Part shown: positions 39,951-50,690 of the stretch, piece by piece
How the letters are laid out: every line of letters starts with the position of its first letter
Position numbering within the stretch: the stretch's first letter is position 1
Source of the DNA: Cystobacter fuscus
GTDB lineage: Bacteria > Myxococcota > Myxococcia > Myxococcales > Myxococcaceae
Reading direction: 5' to 3'
DNA length: 64,000 nt
NCBI RefSeq assembly: GCF_002305875.1
Contig: NZ_CP022098.1
Location: forward strand, 3,162,001-3,226,000
Position numbers and translations under genes: made by a program
Notes under the pieces: generated by a model
Databases searched by the model: none
What the model was told of the DNA's origin: nothing
What the model saw: only the letters and a program-made list of their open reading frames with translations

Positions 39951-41366
39951 GTGTCCACGAACCCTGGTGCGGTGAGGCTGTTCCCGGACGCCTTGGCACC
40001 GGGCACACAGGTGGGCCGCTGGCGCGTGGTGGAGCAGTTGGGCGTGGGTGGCCAGGGCGCCGTCTACCTCGTGGAGGACATCGACCACCCAGGAGAATTC
40101 TATGCGCTCAAGCTCGCGTTGTATGCCCACGACGGGCGAGCCGAGCGCGAGGTGTCTCTGATGATGACCCGGGCGGCGCATCCCCATGTGGTGCGATTCC
40201 ACGGCTGTGCCCGCTGGCCTCACCCTCGTAAGGGTTTGCTGGGCTTCGTCATGGATTGGGTGCCCGGTCTGGCCCTGGACGTGTGGGCGGAGAAGGACGG
40301 CACCACCTTCCGGCAGCTCGCCACCGTGGGCGCCACGATGGCGCGTACCCTGGGGGAGCTGCATGACCGGGGCGTTCTTCACCGCGACCTCAAGCCCGAG
40401 CACATCCTCATTCGGGAGTCGGATGGGCAACCGGTGCTGCTCGACTTCGGCGTGGCCTGGTACGAGGGCGCGGTTCCCCTCACCACTGGTCCTCTGCCTC
40501 CGGCGACCCTGTTTCAGCTCAGCCCCGAGGCGGTGAGCTTCCTGTGGCGCAGCGCCGAGCGTCCCGGAACACACTATGCCTTTCATCCCACGGATGATCT
40601 GTATGCCCTGGGCATTTGTCTTTATCGAGCCACTACCGGTCATTACCCCTTCTCCGAGTGGTTGCCGTTGGACATGTTGCAGTTGGCCATCGTCCATGTG
40701 CAGCCGCTGGCGCCCGTACTCGTCAATCCCCGTGTGCCTCGGGCGCTGAGTGATGTGATTGTGCGGCTGTTGGCGAAAAACCCAACGGAGCGTTATCCGA
40801 GTGGCGCGGCGCTCGACGCGGCGCTGGTCGCGGCGCTCTCCAGTGACGATGCGGCGTGGGACGCGAGCATCTTCGAGTGGGAAGAGGTGCCGCCGACTCA
40901 GGAGGGGGGCACCCCGGAGCGCCATATCCTCCGGCCCCCGAGACCCAAGCCCTCCTGGACTGCTCCGCCTCCCGCTCCAGTACAGGTGGAGCGACAGAGC
41001 CTCGGGTTCAGGAGTCTCGTGCTCGCCACGGCGGTGCTGCTGCTCCTGCTGCCCACGGAACGCGTTCCGCCAGTCGCGCCGGATGTCCATGCTCCAGATG
41101 AGGAGTGGGTCTCGGATGTGCGGGTTGGCCCGGAACCGTCCCGGTATGAGCAGGTTCCCCTCCCAGCGAGAAACCAGAAGCTGGCCCCCTGCACGGAGCG
41201 ACTTGAAGTGGAGCTATCCGGCGGGTGCTGGCTTTCACTCGAGCAACGGCCCCCAAATTGCCCACCACAGACGGTCGCATACAAAGGCAAATGCCTCTTG
41301 CCGGTATCGAAGTCCCCCCGTCCTGTTCCGACCAGCGTGGATGCTGGAATGCCGGAAGCCCAGTGA
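39951..41366 (+). CDS. Membrane Ser/Thr protein kinase
   Basis: 471 residues from the GTG at 39951, preceded by GGAGG; GTG 39945 is too near that site. The kinase domain (about 20-290) has a Gly-rich loop GVGGQGAVY, ALKLAL, the HRDLKPEH catalytic loop and DFGVAW. A single hydrophobic helix (LVLATAVLLLLLP) lies near residue 350, after a Pro-rich juxtamembrane stretch, and the roughly 100-residue outer part has four cysteines and ends Pro-rich. This is the standard plan of myxobacterial Pkn kinases. It is convergent with the ABC-F gene and bracketed by the two copies of the ABC-F fragment, so it may have come in by insertion. Confidence 0.93.
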   Translation: MSTNPGAVRLFPDALAPGTQVGRWRVVEQLGVGGQGAVYLVEDIDHPGEFYALKLALYAHDGRAEREVSLMMTRAAHPHVVRFHGCARWPHPRKGLLGFVMDWVPGLALDVWAEKDGTTFRQLATVGATMARTLGELHDRGVLHRDLKPEHILIRESDGQPVLLDFGVAWYEGAVPLTTGPLPPATLFQLSPEAVSFLWRSAERPGTHYAFHPTDDLYALGICLYRATTGHYPFSEWLPLDMLQLAIVHVQPLAPVLVNPRVPRALSDVIVRLLAKNPTERYPSGAALDAALVAALSSDDAAWDASIFEWEEVPPTQEGGTPERHILRPPRPKPSWTAPPPAPVQVERQSLGFRSLVLATAVLLLLLPTERVPPVAPDVHAPDEEWVSDVRVGPEPSRYEQVPLPARNQKLAPCTERLEVELSGGCWLSLEQRPPNCPPQTVAYKGKCLLPVSKSPRPVPTSVDAGMPEAQ

Positions 41367-41387
41367 TACGAGGGCAGCTCGTCGGGC

Positions 41388-43316
41388 TCAGCCGCCCGCG
41401 ACCATGTCCTGCAATTCCTGCCAGCGGCCGTAGAGGCGATCCACCTCGGCCGCCGTCGCCTCCAGCTCCTTCTGCACCCCGGCCGCCTTCGTCGCGCTCG
41501 AGTAGACGGCCGGGTCCAGGAGCTGTGCCTCCAGCTCGCCCTTGCGCGTCTCGGCCGCCTCGATGGCCGCCTCCATCCCGTCCAGCTCGCGCTGCTCCTT
41601 GTACGAGAGCTTCCCCGGCTTGCGCGCCGGCTTCGGCTCCGCCACCGGCGCGGACTCGGGCTTCTTCGCCGCGGGGGCGGGCGCCGCGGCGGCCAGCTTC
41701 GCCTGCTGCTGCTCCTTGAGCCGCCGGTACATCCCGAAGTTGCCCTCGTAGCGCGTCACCTTCCCATCCCCCTCGAAGGCGAGGATGGAGGTGGCCACCT
41801 TGTCGAGGAAGTACCGGTCGTGCGTCACCAGCAGCACGCTGCCGGTGAAGTTGAGCAAGAGCCCCTCGAGGATGTTGAGCGTGACGATGTCCAGGTCGTT
41901 CGTCGGCTCGTCCAGCACCAGCACGTTCGCGCCTTCCAGGAACAGCCGCGCGAGCAGCAGCCGGTTGCGCTCGCCTCCCGACAGCGCCTTCACCTTCATG
42001 CGCTGCATGGGCACCGGGAAGAGCAGATCGTCCAGGTAGTCACGCAGCGCCACGCGCTGGTCTCCCAGCTCCACCCAGTCGTCCCCACGCGTCGAGGCCG
42101 CCTCGTACACCGTCTGCTCGGGATCCAACGAGGCGCGCGTCTGATCGTAGTACGCCACCTTCGTGTTCTTCCCGATGACCACCTTGCCCGCGTCCGGCGG
42201 CATCTCGCCGAGCAGCACCCGGAGGAAGGTCGTCTTGCCCACGCCGTTGGGCCCCACGAGCCCCACGCGCTCGCCCCGCTGCAGGAGCAGGTTCACGCCC
42301 CGCAGCACGTTGCGCTCGCCGTAGGACTTCTGGACGCCCTCGGCCTCGATGACGGTGTGTCCCAGCCGCGGCGCCTGCATCACCTGCAGGCCCGCCACCT
42401 TGGGCCGCTGGAAGCCCTTCTCCTCCATCAGCTTGCGCGCCCGCTCGATGCGCGCCTTGCTCTTGGTGCGCCGCGCCTCGGGGCCCTTGCGCAGCCACGC
42501 CACTTCCTGGGCGATCCACCGCTCGCGCTTGTGCTGCGCCAGGCCCGCCTGCTCCTGCGCCACCAGCTTCTGCTCCACGTACGCTTCGTAGTTGCCCGGG
42601 TACGAGGTGAGGCCCGCGCCGGGTTGGATCTCCACGATGCGATCCACCAGCCCGTCGAGGAAGTAGCGGTCGTGCGTCACCAGCAGCAGGGCGCCGGGCA
42701 GCTTGTCCAGCTCGTCCTCGAGCCAGTCCACCGTGTCCGCGTCCAGGTGGTTGGTGGGTTCGTCCAGCATCAGCAGGTCCGGCCGCGTGAGCAGCGCCCG
42801 GGCGATGGCCACGCGCTTGCGCAGGCCTCCGGACAGCTCCGCCACCGGCCGGTCCCAATCCTTCACGCCGAGCCGGTCCAGCAGCGTCTTGGCGTGGTGC
42901 TCCGTGTCCCAGCCGCCCAACTGCTCGATGCGGTCGGATACCGCGGCGAGCTGCTCCATGAGCTTCTCGTGCGCCTCGGCGGGCGCGGACTCCAGGCGCC
43001 GGGTGAGCTCGGCCTGGGTGGCCAGGGCCTCCTTCAGCGGCCCCTGCGCCACGCTCAGCTCCGAGGCCACCGTGGCGCCCGGGGCGAACTCGGGCTCCTG
43101 CGGCAGGTAGGTGACGCGCGAGCCGCGGCGCAGTTGCAGCTCCCCCGCGTCCGCGCGCGCCGCCCCCGCCAATATCTTCATCAGCGAGGACTTGCCGGAG
43201 CCGTTCACCCCCACGAGGCCCACGCGCTCACCCTCTTCGATGGTGAAGGTGAGCCCCTGGAAGACGGTACGGCTGCCGAAGGACAGTTGGACGTCGGCGG
43301 CGCGGAGCAGGGTCAC
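41388..43316 (-). CDS. uup: ABC-F ATPase Uup
   Basis: 642 residues with two ABC cassettes: Walker A GVNGSGKSS and GPNGVGKTT, signatures LSGGLRKR and LSGGERNR, Walker B LMLDEPTNHLD and LVLDEPTNDLD. The inter-cassette linker has the YPGNYEAYVEQK segment. After residue 540 come an Ala/Pro-rich stretch and a coiled-coil that ends in the Uup-type C-terminal domain, known to bind nucleic acid and involved in transposon excision and ribosome function. The coiled-coil's LLDPAVYSSATKAAG part is the piece duplicated at 39733-39830. Its stop faces the kinase gene stop, 21 bp apart. Confidence 0.92.
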   Translation of the reverse strand: MTLLRAADVQLSFGSRTVFQGLTFTIEEGERVGLVGVNGSGKSSLMKILAGAARADAGELQLRRGSRVTYLPQEPEFAPGATVASELSVAQGPLKEALATQAELTRRLESAPAEAHEKLMEQLAAVSDRIEQLGGWDTEHHAKTLLDRLGVKDWDRPVAELSGGLRKRVAIARALLTRPDLLMLDEPTNHLDADTVDWLEDELDKLPGALLLVTHDRYFLDGLVDRIVEIQPGAGLTSYPGNYEAYVEQKLVAQEQAGLAQHKRERWIAQEVAWLRKGPEARRTKSKARIERARKLMEEKGFQRPKVAGLQVMQAPRLGHTVIEAEGVQKSYGERNVLRGVNLLLQRGERVGLVGPNGVGKTTFLRVLLGEMPPDAGKVVIGKNTKVAYYDQTRASLDPEQTVYEAASTRGDDWVELGDQRVALRDYLDDLLFPVPMQRMKVKALSGGERNRLLLARLFLEGANVLVLDEPTNDLDIVTLNILEGLLLNFTGSVLLVTHDRYFLDKVATSILAFEGDGKVTRYEGNFGMYRRLKEQQQAKLAAAAPAPAAKKPESAPVAEPKPARKPGKLSYKEQRELDGMEAAIEAAETRKGELEAQLLDPAVYSSATKAAGVQKELEATAAEVDRLYGRWQELQDMVAGG

Positions 43317-43359
43317 GGGAGTCTCGGGTGCAGAGGGGGTTCTCGACGCGGGTGCTTCT

Positions 43360-44829
43360 CTACAACCACTTGGAGGGGCGTGGCCGCTGAGAAGTGGCGG
43401 AAGGCGCGGCGGGCGTCACCGGGCGCTGCTCCGGCTGGGCCTGCTGCTGGGGCCGGTCGTTGCGGAGGGGAGAACGTGCCTCCTGGCTCCGGCCACCGCC
43501 GCCTCCACCGCCCCGACGCCCCTGACGGCCACCGCGGCCGCCGCCATTGCGGTTGTCCGGGCCGCGCTCACCCCGGGGCGGGTTGTTGGGACGCGAGCCG
43601 CCTCCCGAGGACACGGGCCGGGCCTGCTGGCGGGGAGGGGCGTCGCGCCGGGGCGGACGCTCGTCCGACTCGGGCGGGGACACCAGGGCGGAGCGGTGCA
43701 CTCCGGCCTCCACCACCGGCACGCGCCGGCGGATGGTGCGCTCGATGTCCTTCAAGTACGCGCGCTCCTCGCTGTCGCAGAAGGACAGGGCGATGCCGGC
43801 GGCGCCCGCGCGGCCCGTGCGGCCGATGCGGTGCACGTACGTCTCGGGGATGTTGGGCAGGTCGAAGTTGATGACGTGGGAAATCCCGTCGATGTCGATG
43901 CCCCGCGCGGCGATGTCCGTGGCCACCAGCACCCGGCACGCGCCGGACTTGAAGGCCGCCAGCGCCCGCTCGCGCGCGTTCTGGCTCTTGTTGCCGTGGA
44001 TGGGCTCGGCGCCGATGCCGGCCGACTCCAGGTGCCGCGCGACGCGGTTGGCGCCGTGCTTGGTGCGCGTGAAGACGAGCGCGCGCTGAATGCCCTGATC
44101 GCTGTTGAGCAGGTGCACGAGCAGGCCGCGCTTCTGCTCCTTCTCCACGAAGTACAGCCGCTGATCGATGGTCTCCGCGGTGGTGGACACCGGGGCCACC
44201 TCCACGCGCACGGGCTTGACCAGGATGCTGTTGGCCAGGCCCTGGATCTCCGGGGGCATGGTGGCCGAGAAGAACAGCGTCTGGCGGGGCCGGGGCAGCG
44301 CGGCGATGACGCGCTTGACGTCATGGATGAAGCCCATGTCGAGCATCCGGTCCGCCTCGTCGAGGACGAACACCTCGAGCGCCTTGTAGGACACGAAGCC
44401 CTGCTGCATGAGATCCAGCAGGCGGCCGGGGGTGGCCACGAGGATGTCCACGCCCTGGCGGAGCGTCTGCTCCTGGGCGTTCTGGCCCACGCCGCCGAAG
44501 ATGACGGCGGAGGTGAGGCCGGTGTAGCGGCCGTAGGCGCGCACGCTGTCGCCAATCTGCGCGGCGAGCTCGCGCGTGGGGCTGAGCACGAGGGCGCGGA
44601 TGGGACGGCCGCGCGCGGGCGGGGGCGGACGGCCCACGAAGAGCCGCTGGAGGATGGGGAGGGTGAACGCCGCCGTCTTGCCGGTGCCCGTCTGCGCGCA
44701 GCCGAGGACGTCCTTGCCCTCGAGCACGTGGGGGATGGCCTGCTGTTGGATGGGCGTGGGCGTGCTGTAGCCCTCTTCCTTCACGGCGCGCAGCAGGGGT
44801 TCGGCGAGCTTCAGATCTTCGAAAGTCAT
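43360..44829 (-). CDS. rhlE: DEAD-box RNA helicase RhlE
   Basis: 489 residues. Helicase core motifs are complete: Q motif [10 protein letters not shown], motif [12 protein letters not shown], Ib TPGRLLD, motif II DEAD in [13 protein letters not shown], motif III SAT, and [12 protein letters not shown]. The last 110 residues are a low-complexity tail rich in Gly, Arg, Pro and Gln ([18 protein letters not shown]), a type of tail that binds RNA and can promote condensates. RhlE helicases assist ribosome assembly and RNA turnover. The gene lies between uup and fusA on the same strand; a strong terminator separates it from fusA. Confidence 0.94.
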   Translation of the reverse strand: MTFEDLKLAEPLLRAVKEEGYSTPTPIQQQAIPHVLEGKDVLGCAQTGTGKTAAFTLPILQRLFVGRPPPPARGRPIRALVLSPTRELAAQIGDSVRAYGRYTGLTSAVIFGGVGQNAQEQTLRQGVDILVATPGRLLDLMQQGFVSYKALEVFVLDEADRMLDMGFIHDVKRVIAALPRPRQTLFFSATMPPEIQGLANSILVKPVRVEVAPVSTTAETIDQRLYFVEKEQKRGLLVHLLNSDQGIQRALVFTRTKHGANRVARHLESAGIGAEPIHGNKSQNARERALAAFKSGACRVLVATDIAARGIDIDGISHVINFDLPNIPETYVHRIGRTGRAGAAGIALSFCDSEERAYLKDIERTIRRRVPVVEAGVHRSALVSPPESDERPPRRDAPPRQQARPVSSGGGSRPNNPPRGERGPDNRNGGGRGGRQGRRGGGGGGGRSQEARSPLRNDRPQQQAQPEQRPVTPAAPSATSQRPRPSKWL

Positions 44830-44899
44830 GGATTCTCGAGAGTGGGGGAAAGGTCCCCGGTGGGTCCGGGTGCAACCAGGCGGTGCGCCCGCCGGACCC

Positions 44900-44938
44900 G
44901 GGAAAAAACAAAGAAGGCGCCTCCGGGGGAGGCGCCTT
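44900..44938 (-). terminator. Intrinsic terminator of fusA
   Basis: The stem AAGGCGCCTCC/GGAGGCGCCTT (44914-44938) with a 3-base loop is followed, in the minus direction, by a T-rich tail TTCTTTGTTTTTT. It lies 42 bp after the fusA stop and is the best Rho-independent terminator in the window. Confidence 0.9.
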
Positions 44939-44979
44939 CCTTCAACAGCCTGATCTGTCAGGCCATGGCGCGCGGAGTA

Positions 44980-47094
<2,115 letters not shown>

Positions 47095-47376
47095 GTGAGT
47101 CGGTCCTTCGTCTGTGCTGATTGAAAGTCCAGCGGGAACAGGGCAGGGGGCGCCCTTACTTCCCGAAGCTTTGAGTTTCCAGCCAATTCGGCATGGAGCC
47201 GGGCAGCCGTCTACTCCCTCTCGAGCCCGAGGGGAAGCCCCCCAGGGGTGGGAGCTGCTGGAGGCGGGATGCCTACATCGGGGGGTGTAACGGCCGGGTG
47301 ACGGGAAAACTTCGCTCTTCCCACTCGGGAGGCCGAGGCCGTCCAGGGGACGGGCGGAGAGGCGGGGGCCCGTGTC

Positions 47377-48192
47377 CTACCCCGGGGCGAGAGGAGGTGG
47401 GTAGCGCAGGCCCTCGGCGACCTCGGCGTCGGTGAGCAGCCGGAAGCCGCTCTCGGCCACGTCCAGCTCCACCCCGCCCACGGCCTCGCGGTGAAGGGCG
47501 CGCACGGGCAGTCCCACCGCGCCGAGCATCCGCTTGACCTGGTGGTTGCGGCCCTCGGTGACGGTCACCTCCACCGTGTGCGCGTCGCGCAGCCGTACCG
47601 TCGCCGGCCGCACCGGCCCATCCTCCAGCTTCAGGCCCTGGCGCAGGGGCTCCACCTTCTCCTCGTCCGCCTCGCTGAAGACGGTGGCCACGTAGCGCTT
47701 GGGCAGCCGGGTGTCGGGGGACGTCACGTGCGCCACGAGCTTCTCGTCATTGGTGAAGAGCAGCAGGCCCGTGGTGCCCCGATCCAGCCGCCCCACCGCG
47801 TGCCAGGTGAAGCGGGCCAGGTCCGGCGGCAGTTGGGGCAGGAGCACCTCGTAGACGGTGCCCACGCGGTGCTGGCCCACGGTGGAGGTGAGCAGCTCCG
47901 CGGGCTTGTGGAAGGCGAGCACCCGGGTGGGCGCCGCCGTGGGCAGGGCCACGCCGTCCACGCGCACCGTGGCTCCGGAGGGCACGGGGGCCAGGGGCTG
48001 TTTGACGACCCGGCCATTCACCGTCACCCGGCCCGCCTGGATGGCCTCCTGGGCCTCGTCCTGGGGCATCACCCCCGCGCGGGCGATGGCCCGGGACAGC
48101 CAGTCCGGCTTGGCCTTGCCCTCCCAGCGCCCCGGGTTGGCGTTCTTGGCGAGGGACGGCGCGGTGTGGCGGGGCGGGGGTTTTCGGGACAT
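47377..48192 (-). CDS. RsuA/RluB-family pseudouridine synthase
   Basis: 271 residues from the ATG at 48192; an open upstream extension is Arg/Pro-rich and unlikely. The N-terminal S4 RNA-binding domain (about 25-90, LSRAIARAG, AIQAGRVTVNG) precedes the catalytic domain with the aspartate in VGRLDRGTTGLLLFTND and the RNA-binding motif EGRNHQVKRML. Members modify uridines in 16S or 23S rRNA, for example position 2605 by RluB; the exact site cannot be assigned here. The acidic small gene at 48221 is 28 bp upstream on the same strand. Confidence 0.92.
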   Translation of the reverse strand: MSRKPPPRHTAPSLAKNANPGRWEGKAKPDWLSRAIARAGVMPQDEAQEAIQAGRVTVNGRVVKQPLAPVPSGATVRVDGVALPTAAPTRVLAFHKPAELLTSTVGQHRVGTVYEVLLPQLPPDLARFTWHAVGRLDRGTTGLLLFTNDEKLVAHVTSPDTRLPKRYVATVFSEADEEKVEPLRQGLKLEDGPVRPATVRLRDAHTVEVTVTEGRNHQVKRMLGAVGLPVRALHREAVGGVELDVAESGFRLLTDAEVAEGLRYPPPLAPG

Positions 48193-48220
48193 GGCGCGCG
48201 GGCACTGTAGCGGTGGCGCG

Positions 48221-48442
48221 TCAGCGCCGCGAGGGCTCGTCGAAGTCCTCGCCCTCGGCCGAGCCCGGCGTGGGGCCCGGCTCCCCCTGGGGCACCTCAC
48301 GCTCCTCGCCGTCGAGTCCCTCCGCCGACTGGGGCGTGTGCGGATGGTAGTCCCACGGGGCTGCGTCCTTCGTGGGGGCGTCCTCCTTGGTGTCCTGGGG
48401 TCCGTTCCTCACGGCCCTTCGTTCATCGGGCTGGTGACTCAT
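48221..48442 (-). CDS. Small acidic hydrophilic protein
   Basis: 73 residues from the ATG at 48442, preceded by GGAAAGGAGCG. It is highly charged, rich in Glu, Asp, Pro and Gly, lacks hydrophobic segments and is probably unstructured. No family was recognised. It is near the pseudouridine synthase start, so the two could be cotranscribed. The good ribosome site supports a real gene. Confidence 0.6.
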   Translation of the reverse strand: MSHQPDERRAVRNGPQDTKEDAPTKDAAPWDYHPHTPQSAEGLDGEEREVPQGEPGPTPGSAEGEDFDEPSRR

Positions 48443-48589
48443 GGGTTCGCTCCTTTCCGCGATGGAATGTCCCCTCAATGTAGGGACGGGGGCGGAAGGG
48501 GGGACCGCGCCGGGCGGGACACTCCTGTCGGGATCTGCCCTCCGGAGGGTGGGGGAGGGGGCCTCACGGCGGATGCCCGGTCGCCTGGG

Positions 48590-49309
48590 TCAGCGCAACC
48601 GCTTGGTCAGGGTGTGAAGGGCGGCGAGCCACAGCCGCGCCTCCTTATGAGTGAGGCGGGAGCGGCGCAGGGGGGCGAACAGCTCGCGCAGGGCGGGGCG
48701 GCCCCGGGTGTGCTCGTCCACGAGGAACCCTCCGGACACGAGCGCCGCCTCCAGGGCGGACTCCACCCGGGTCAGCTCGGTGTCCGTGGCCGCCACGGGC
48801 AGGGGCGCGGGCGGTGGCGGCGCGGCCGCGAGCGTGGCCATGCGGATTTCATAGGCGTAGAGCAGCACCGCCTGGGCGAGGTTGATGGAGGGCTGCTCGG
48901 GCGCGGTGGGCACGGCGGACAGGTCGTGGCAGCGCTCGACCTCGGCGTTGGTGAGGCCGCTGCGCTCGTCCCCGAAGACGAGCGCCACGGGGCCCTGGGC
49001 GGCGCGCCGCACCAGCTCCTCGCCCACGGCGCGCGGGGACAGGCGTCGCTTGCCCTCCACCTTGCGCGAGCTGGTGCCCACCACCCACACGCAGTCCGCC
49101 ACGGCCGCGTCGAGCGAGTCCGCCCGGCCCGAGCCCTCCAGCACGTCCTCGGCGTGCACGGCGAGTCGGCGCGCGGGGGCGAGATCCTCGGCCTCGGGGT
49201 TCACCCAGGTCCACTCGGCCAGGCCGCAGTTCTTCAGGGCCCGCGCGGCGGCCCCCAGGTTCTCCGCGTTGCGCGGGCGCATCAACACCAGCCGGATGGG
49301 CAGGGACAT
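48590..49309 (-). CDS. trmJ: SpoU-type RNA methyltransferase, TrmJ-like
   Basis: 239 residues. SPOUT methyltransferase motifs are RPRNAENLGAAARALKNCG (motif 1), LVFGDERSGLTNAEVERC (motif 2) and PSINLAQAVLLYAYE (motif 3, trefoil knot). This pattern with a C-terminal helical extension matches TrmJ, which 2'-O-methylates residue 32 of tRNA; the homologous TrmH-type enzymes are a less likely alternative. It stands alone with 147 bp to the acidic protein gene. Confidence 0.9.
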   Translation of the reverse strand: MSLPIRLVLMRPRNAENLGAAARALKNCGLAEWTWVNPEAEDLAPARRLAVHAEDVLEGSGRADSLDAAVADCVWVVGTSSRKVEGKRRLSPRAVGEELVRRAAQGPVALVFGDERSGLTNAEVERCHDLSAVPTAPEQPSINLAQAVLLYAYEIRMATLAAAPPPPAPLPVAATDTELTRVESALEAALVSGGFLVDEHTRGRPALRELFAPLRRSRLTHKEARLWLAALHTLTKRLR

Positions 49310-49399
49310 GGGCCGCGCACCTTAACGCTCTCCAGGCGGGACGGGCCCGGTGGCGCGCCTCCGCCGCGCGCTGGAGCTGGGCGCGGTGCTCGGGCGGCT

Positions 49400-49511
49400 C
49401 CTTGCTCCGGACGAAGGCCACGCACTTCGCGAGCACCTCGAGCGGTCCGATGAAGTCGAGGTACGTCACATGCTTGTAGAGGGGAAAAACGATGACGAGT
49501 GGCTGGTCCAT
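49400..49511 (-). pseudogene. Truncated DJ-1/PfpI gene start
   Basis: On the minus strand, ATG 49511 opens the sequence LVIVFPLYKHVTYLDFIGPL, which is the N-terminal strand and loop of DJ-1/PfpI proteins; about 30 residues later the similarity is lost and the frame runs antisense to or into the trmJ start without the rest of the fold (no nucleophile elbow). It is divergent from a GlxA regulator that also has a DJ-1/PfpI domain, an arrangement common when such a regulator controls its neighbour. Probably a deletion remnant. Confidence 0.5.
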
Positions 49512-49595
49512 GTCGGGGTCTCCGTGGCCTGGTGGGAGGCACTGTCTTCCTTATAGAGTCGTGGCGGAAAGGACGTAGAACCCTCGATTTCCGCC

Positions 49596-50603
49596 ATGGT
49601 TCGAGACATCGCCTTCCTGACCTTCCCCGGGTTCTTGAACCTGGATCTCGCCGGGCCGACGGCGGTCTTCGAGCCGCTCACCCCCTCGCTGATACCGAGC
49701 CCCTACCGGCTGCACATGGTGTCCGCGCGGGGAGGGCTCGTGGAGAGTTCCTCGGGCCTGGAGGTCATGACGAAGCCCCTGGGGGAGAGCGCGTTCGACA
49801 CGCTCGTCGTCGTCGGGGGGCCGGGCACCTGGACGGCGATGGAGTCGCCCGAGTTGCTGGGGGTCGTGCGGCGGGCGGCGGGGGTCTGCCGGCGGGTCGC
49901 GAGCATCTGCGTCGGGGCCTTCGTGCTCGCCGCCGCGGGTCTTCTGGAGGGCCGGCGCGCGACCACCCATTGGCGCTGCGCGGCGCAACTGCAGCGCCGC
50001 TTCCCCCGCGTCCGGGTCGAGGAGGATCGGATCTTCATCCGGGATCAGTCGATCTGGACCTCGGCCGGAGCCAGCGCGGGCATCGATCTCGCGCTCGCGC
50101 TGCTCGAGGAGGATCACGGAGTCGAGGCCTCACGCGCCATGGCGCGCGAGCTGGTGGTCTACCATCGGCGGCCGGGAGGGCAGTCGCAGTTCTCGACGCT
50201 GCTGGAACTGGAGCCTCCGTCCGATCGGATCCGCCACGCGCTGGCCTTCGCCCGCGAGCACCTGCATGAGCCCCTGGGGGTGGAGCGGCTCGCGAGGGAA
50301 GCGGGCTTGAGTCCTCGCCAGTTCGGCCGGACGTTCCTCTCCGAGACGGGACAGACGCCGGCCAAGGCCGTGGAGCGGCTGCGCGCCGAGGCCGCCCGGG
50401 CGCTGATCGAGACCACGCTGGAGCCCATCGAGCAGATCGCTCAGGCGGTGGGCTTCTCGGATCCGGAGCGGATGCGCCGGGCCTTCCTCCGGCTGTTCGG
50501 ACAGCCTCCCCAGGCCCTTCGGCGGGCCGCGCGTTCCTCTGGTAACCCCTGGACGCTCCCCGGCCTTGGCAAGCTGGAGGACCTCACCTCATCGCGCTCC
50601 TGA
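49596..50603 (+). CDS. GlxA-type AraC regulator with DJ-1/PfpI domain
   Basis: 335 residues. The N-terminal half (about 1-190) is DJ-1/PfpI-like, with FPGFLNLDLAGP and a nucleophile-elbow-like segment ASICVGAFVLAAAG in which the cysteine is kept. The C-terminal 100 residues hold two AraC helix-turn-helix motifs (LGVERLAREAGLSPRQFGRTF and PIEQIAQAVGFSDPERMRRAF, the latter the family signature). Members of this group regulate carnitine, arginine or other nitrogen compound use; the target here is unknown. The truncated DJ-1/PfpI gene is divergent from it. Confidence 0.92.
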   Translation: MVRDIAFLTFPGFLNLDLAGPTAVFEPLTPSLIPSPYRLHMVSARGGLVESSSGLEVMTKPLGESAFDTLVVVGGPGTWTAMESPELLGVVRRAAGVCRRVASICVGAFVLAAAGLLEGRRATTHWRCAAQLQRRFPRVRVEEDRIFIRDQSIWTSAGASAGIDLALALLEEDHGVEASRAMARELVVYHRRPGGQSQFSTLLELEPPSDRIRHALAFAREHLHEPLGVERLAREAGLSPRQFGRTFLSETGQTPAKAVERLRAEAARALIETTLEPIEQIAQAVGFSDPERMRRAFLRLFGQPPQALRRAARSSGNPWTLPGLGKLEDLTSSRS

Positions 50604-50690
50604 GCGTTGCGGTTGCGCTCCGGGTCTTGTCGGTAGTCTGCTTTGCTTCCGGCTTCTCTGGTGGGCAAGCCAGAGCGCGGACCAGGGCAC

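Noticed and set aside
39552-41090. A minus-strand 512-codon gene opposite the kinase gene
   Set aside because: Only its last part resembles protein, and that is the duplicated Uup fragment; the rest is antisense to the kinase gene.
47095-47376. A small plus-strand frame upstream of fusA
   Set aside because: It is Gly/Arg/Pro-rich with no ribosome site; the stretch more likely holds the fusA promoter.
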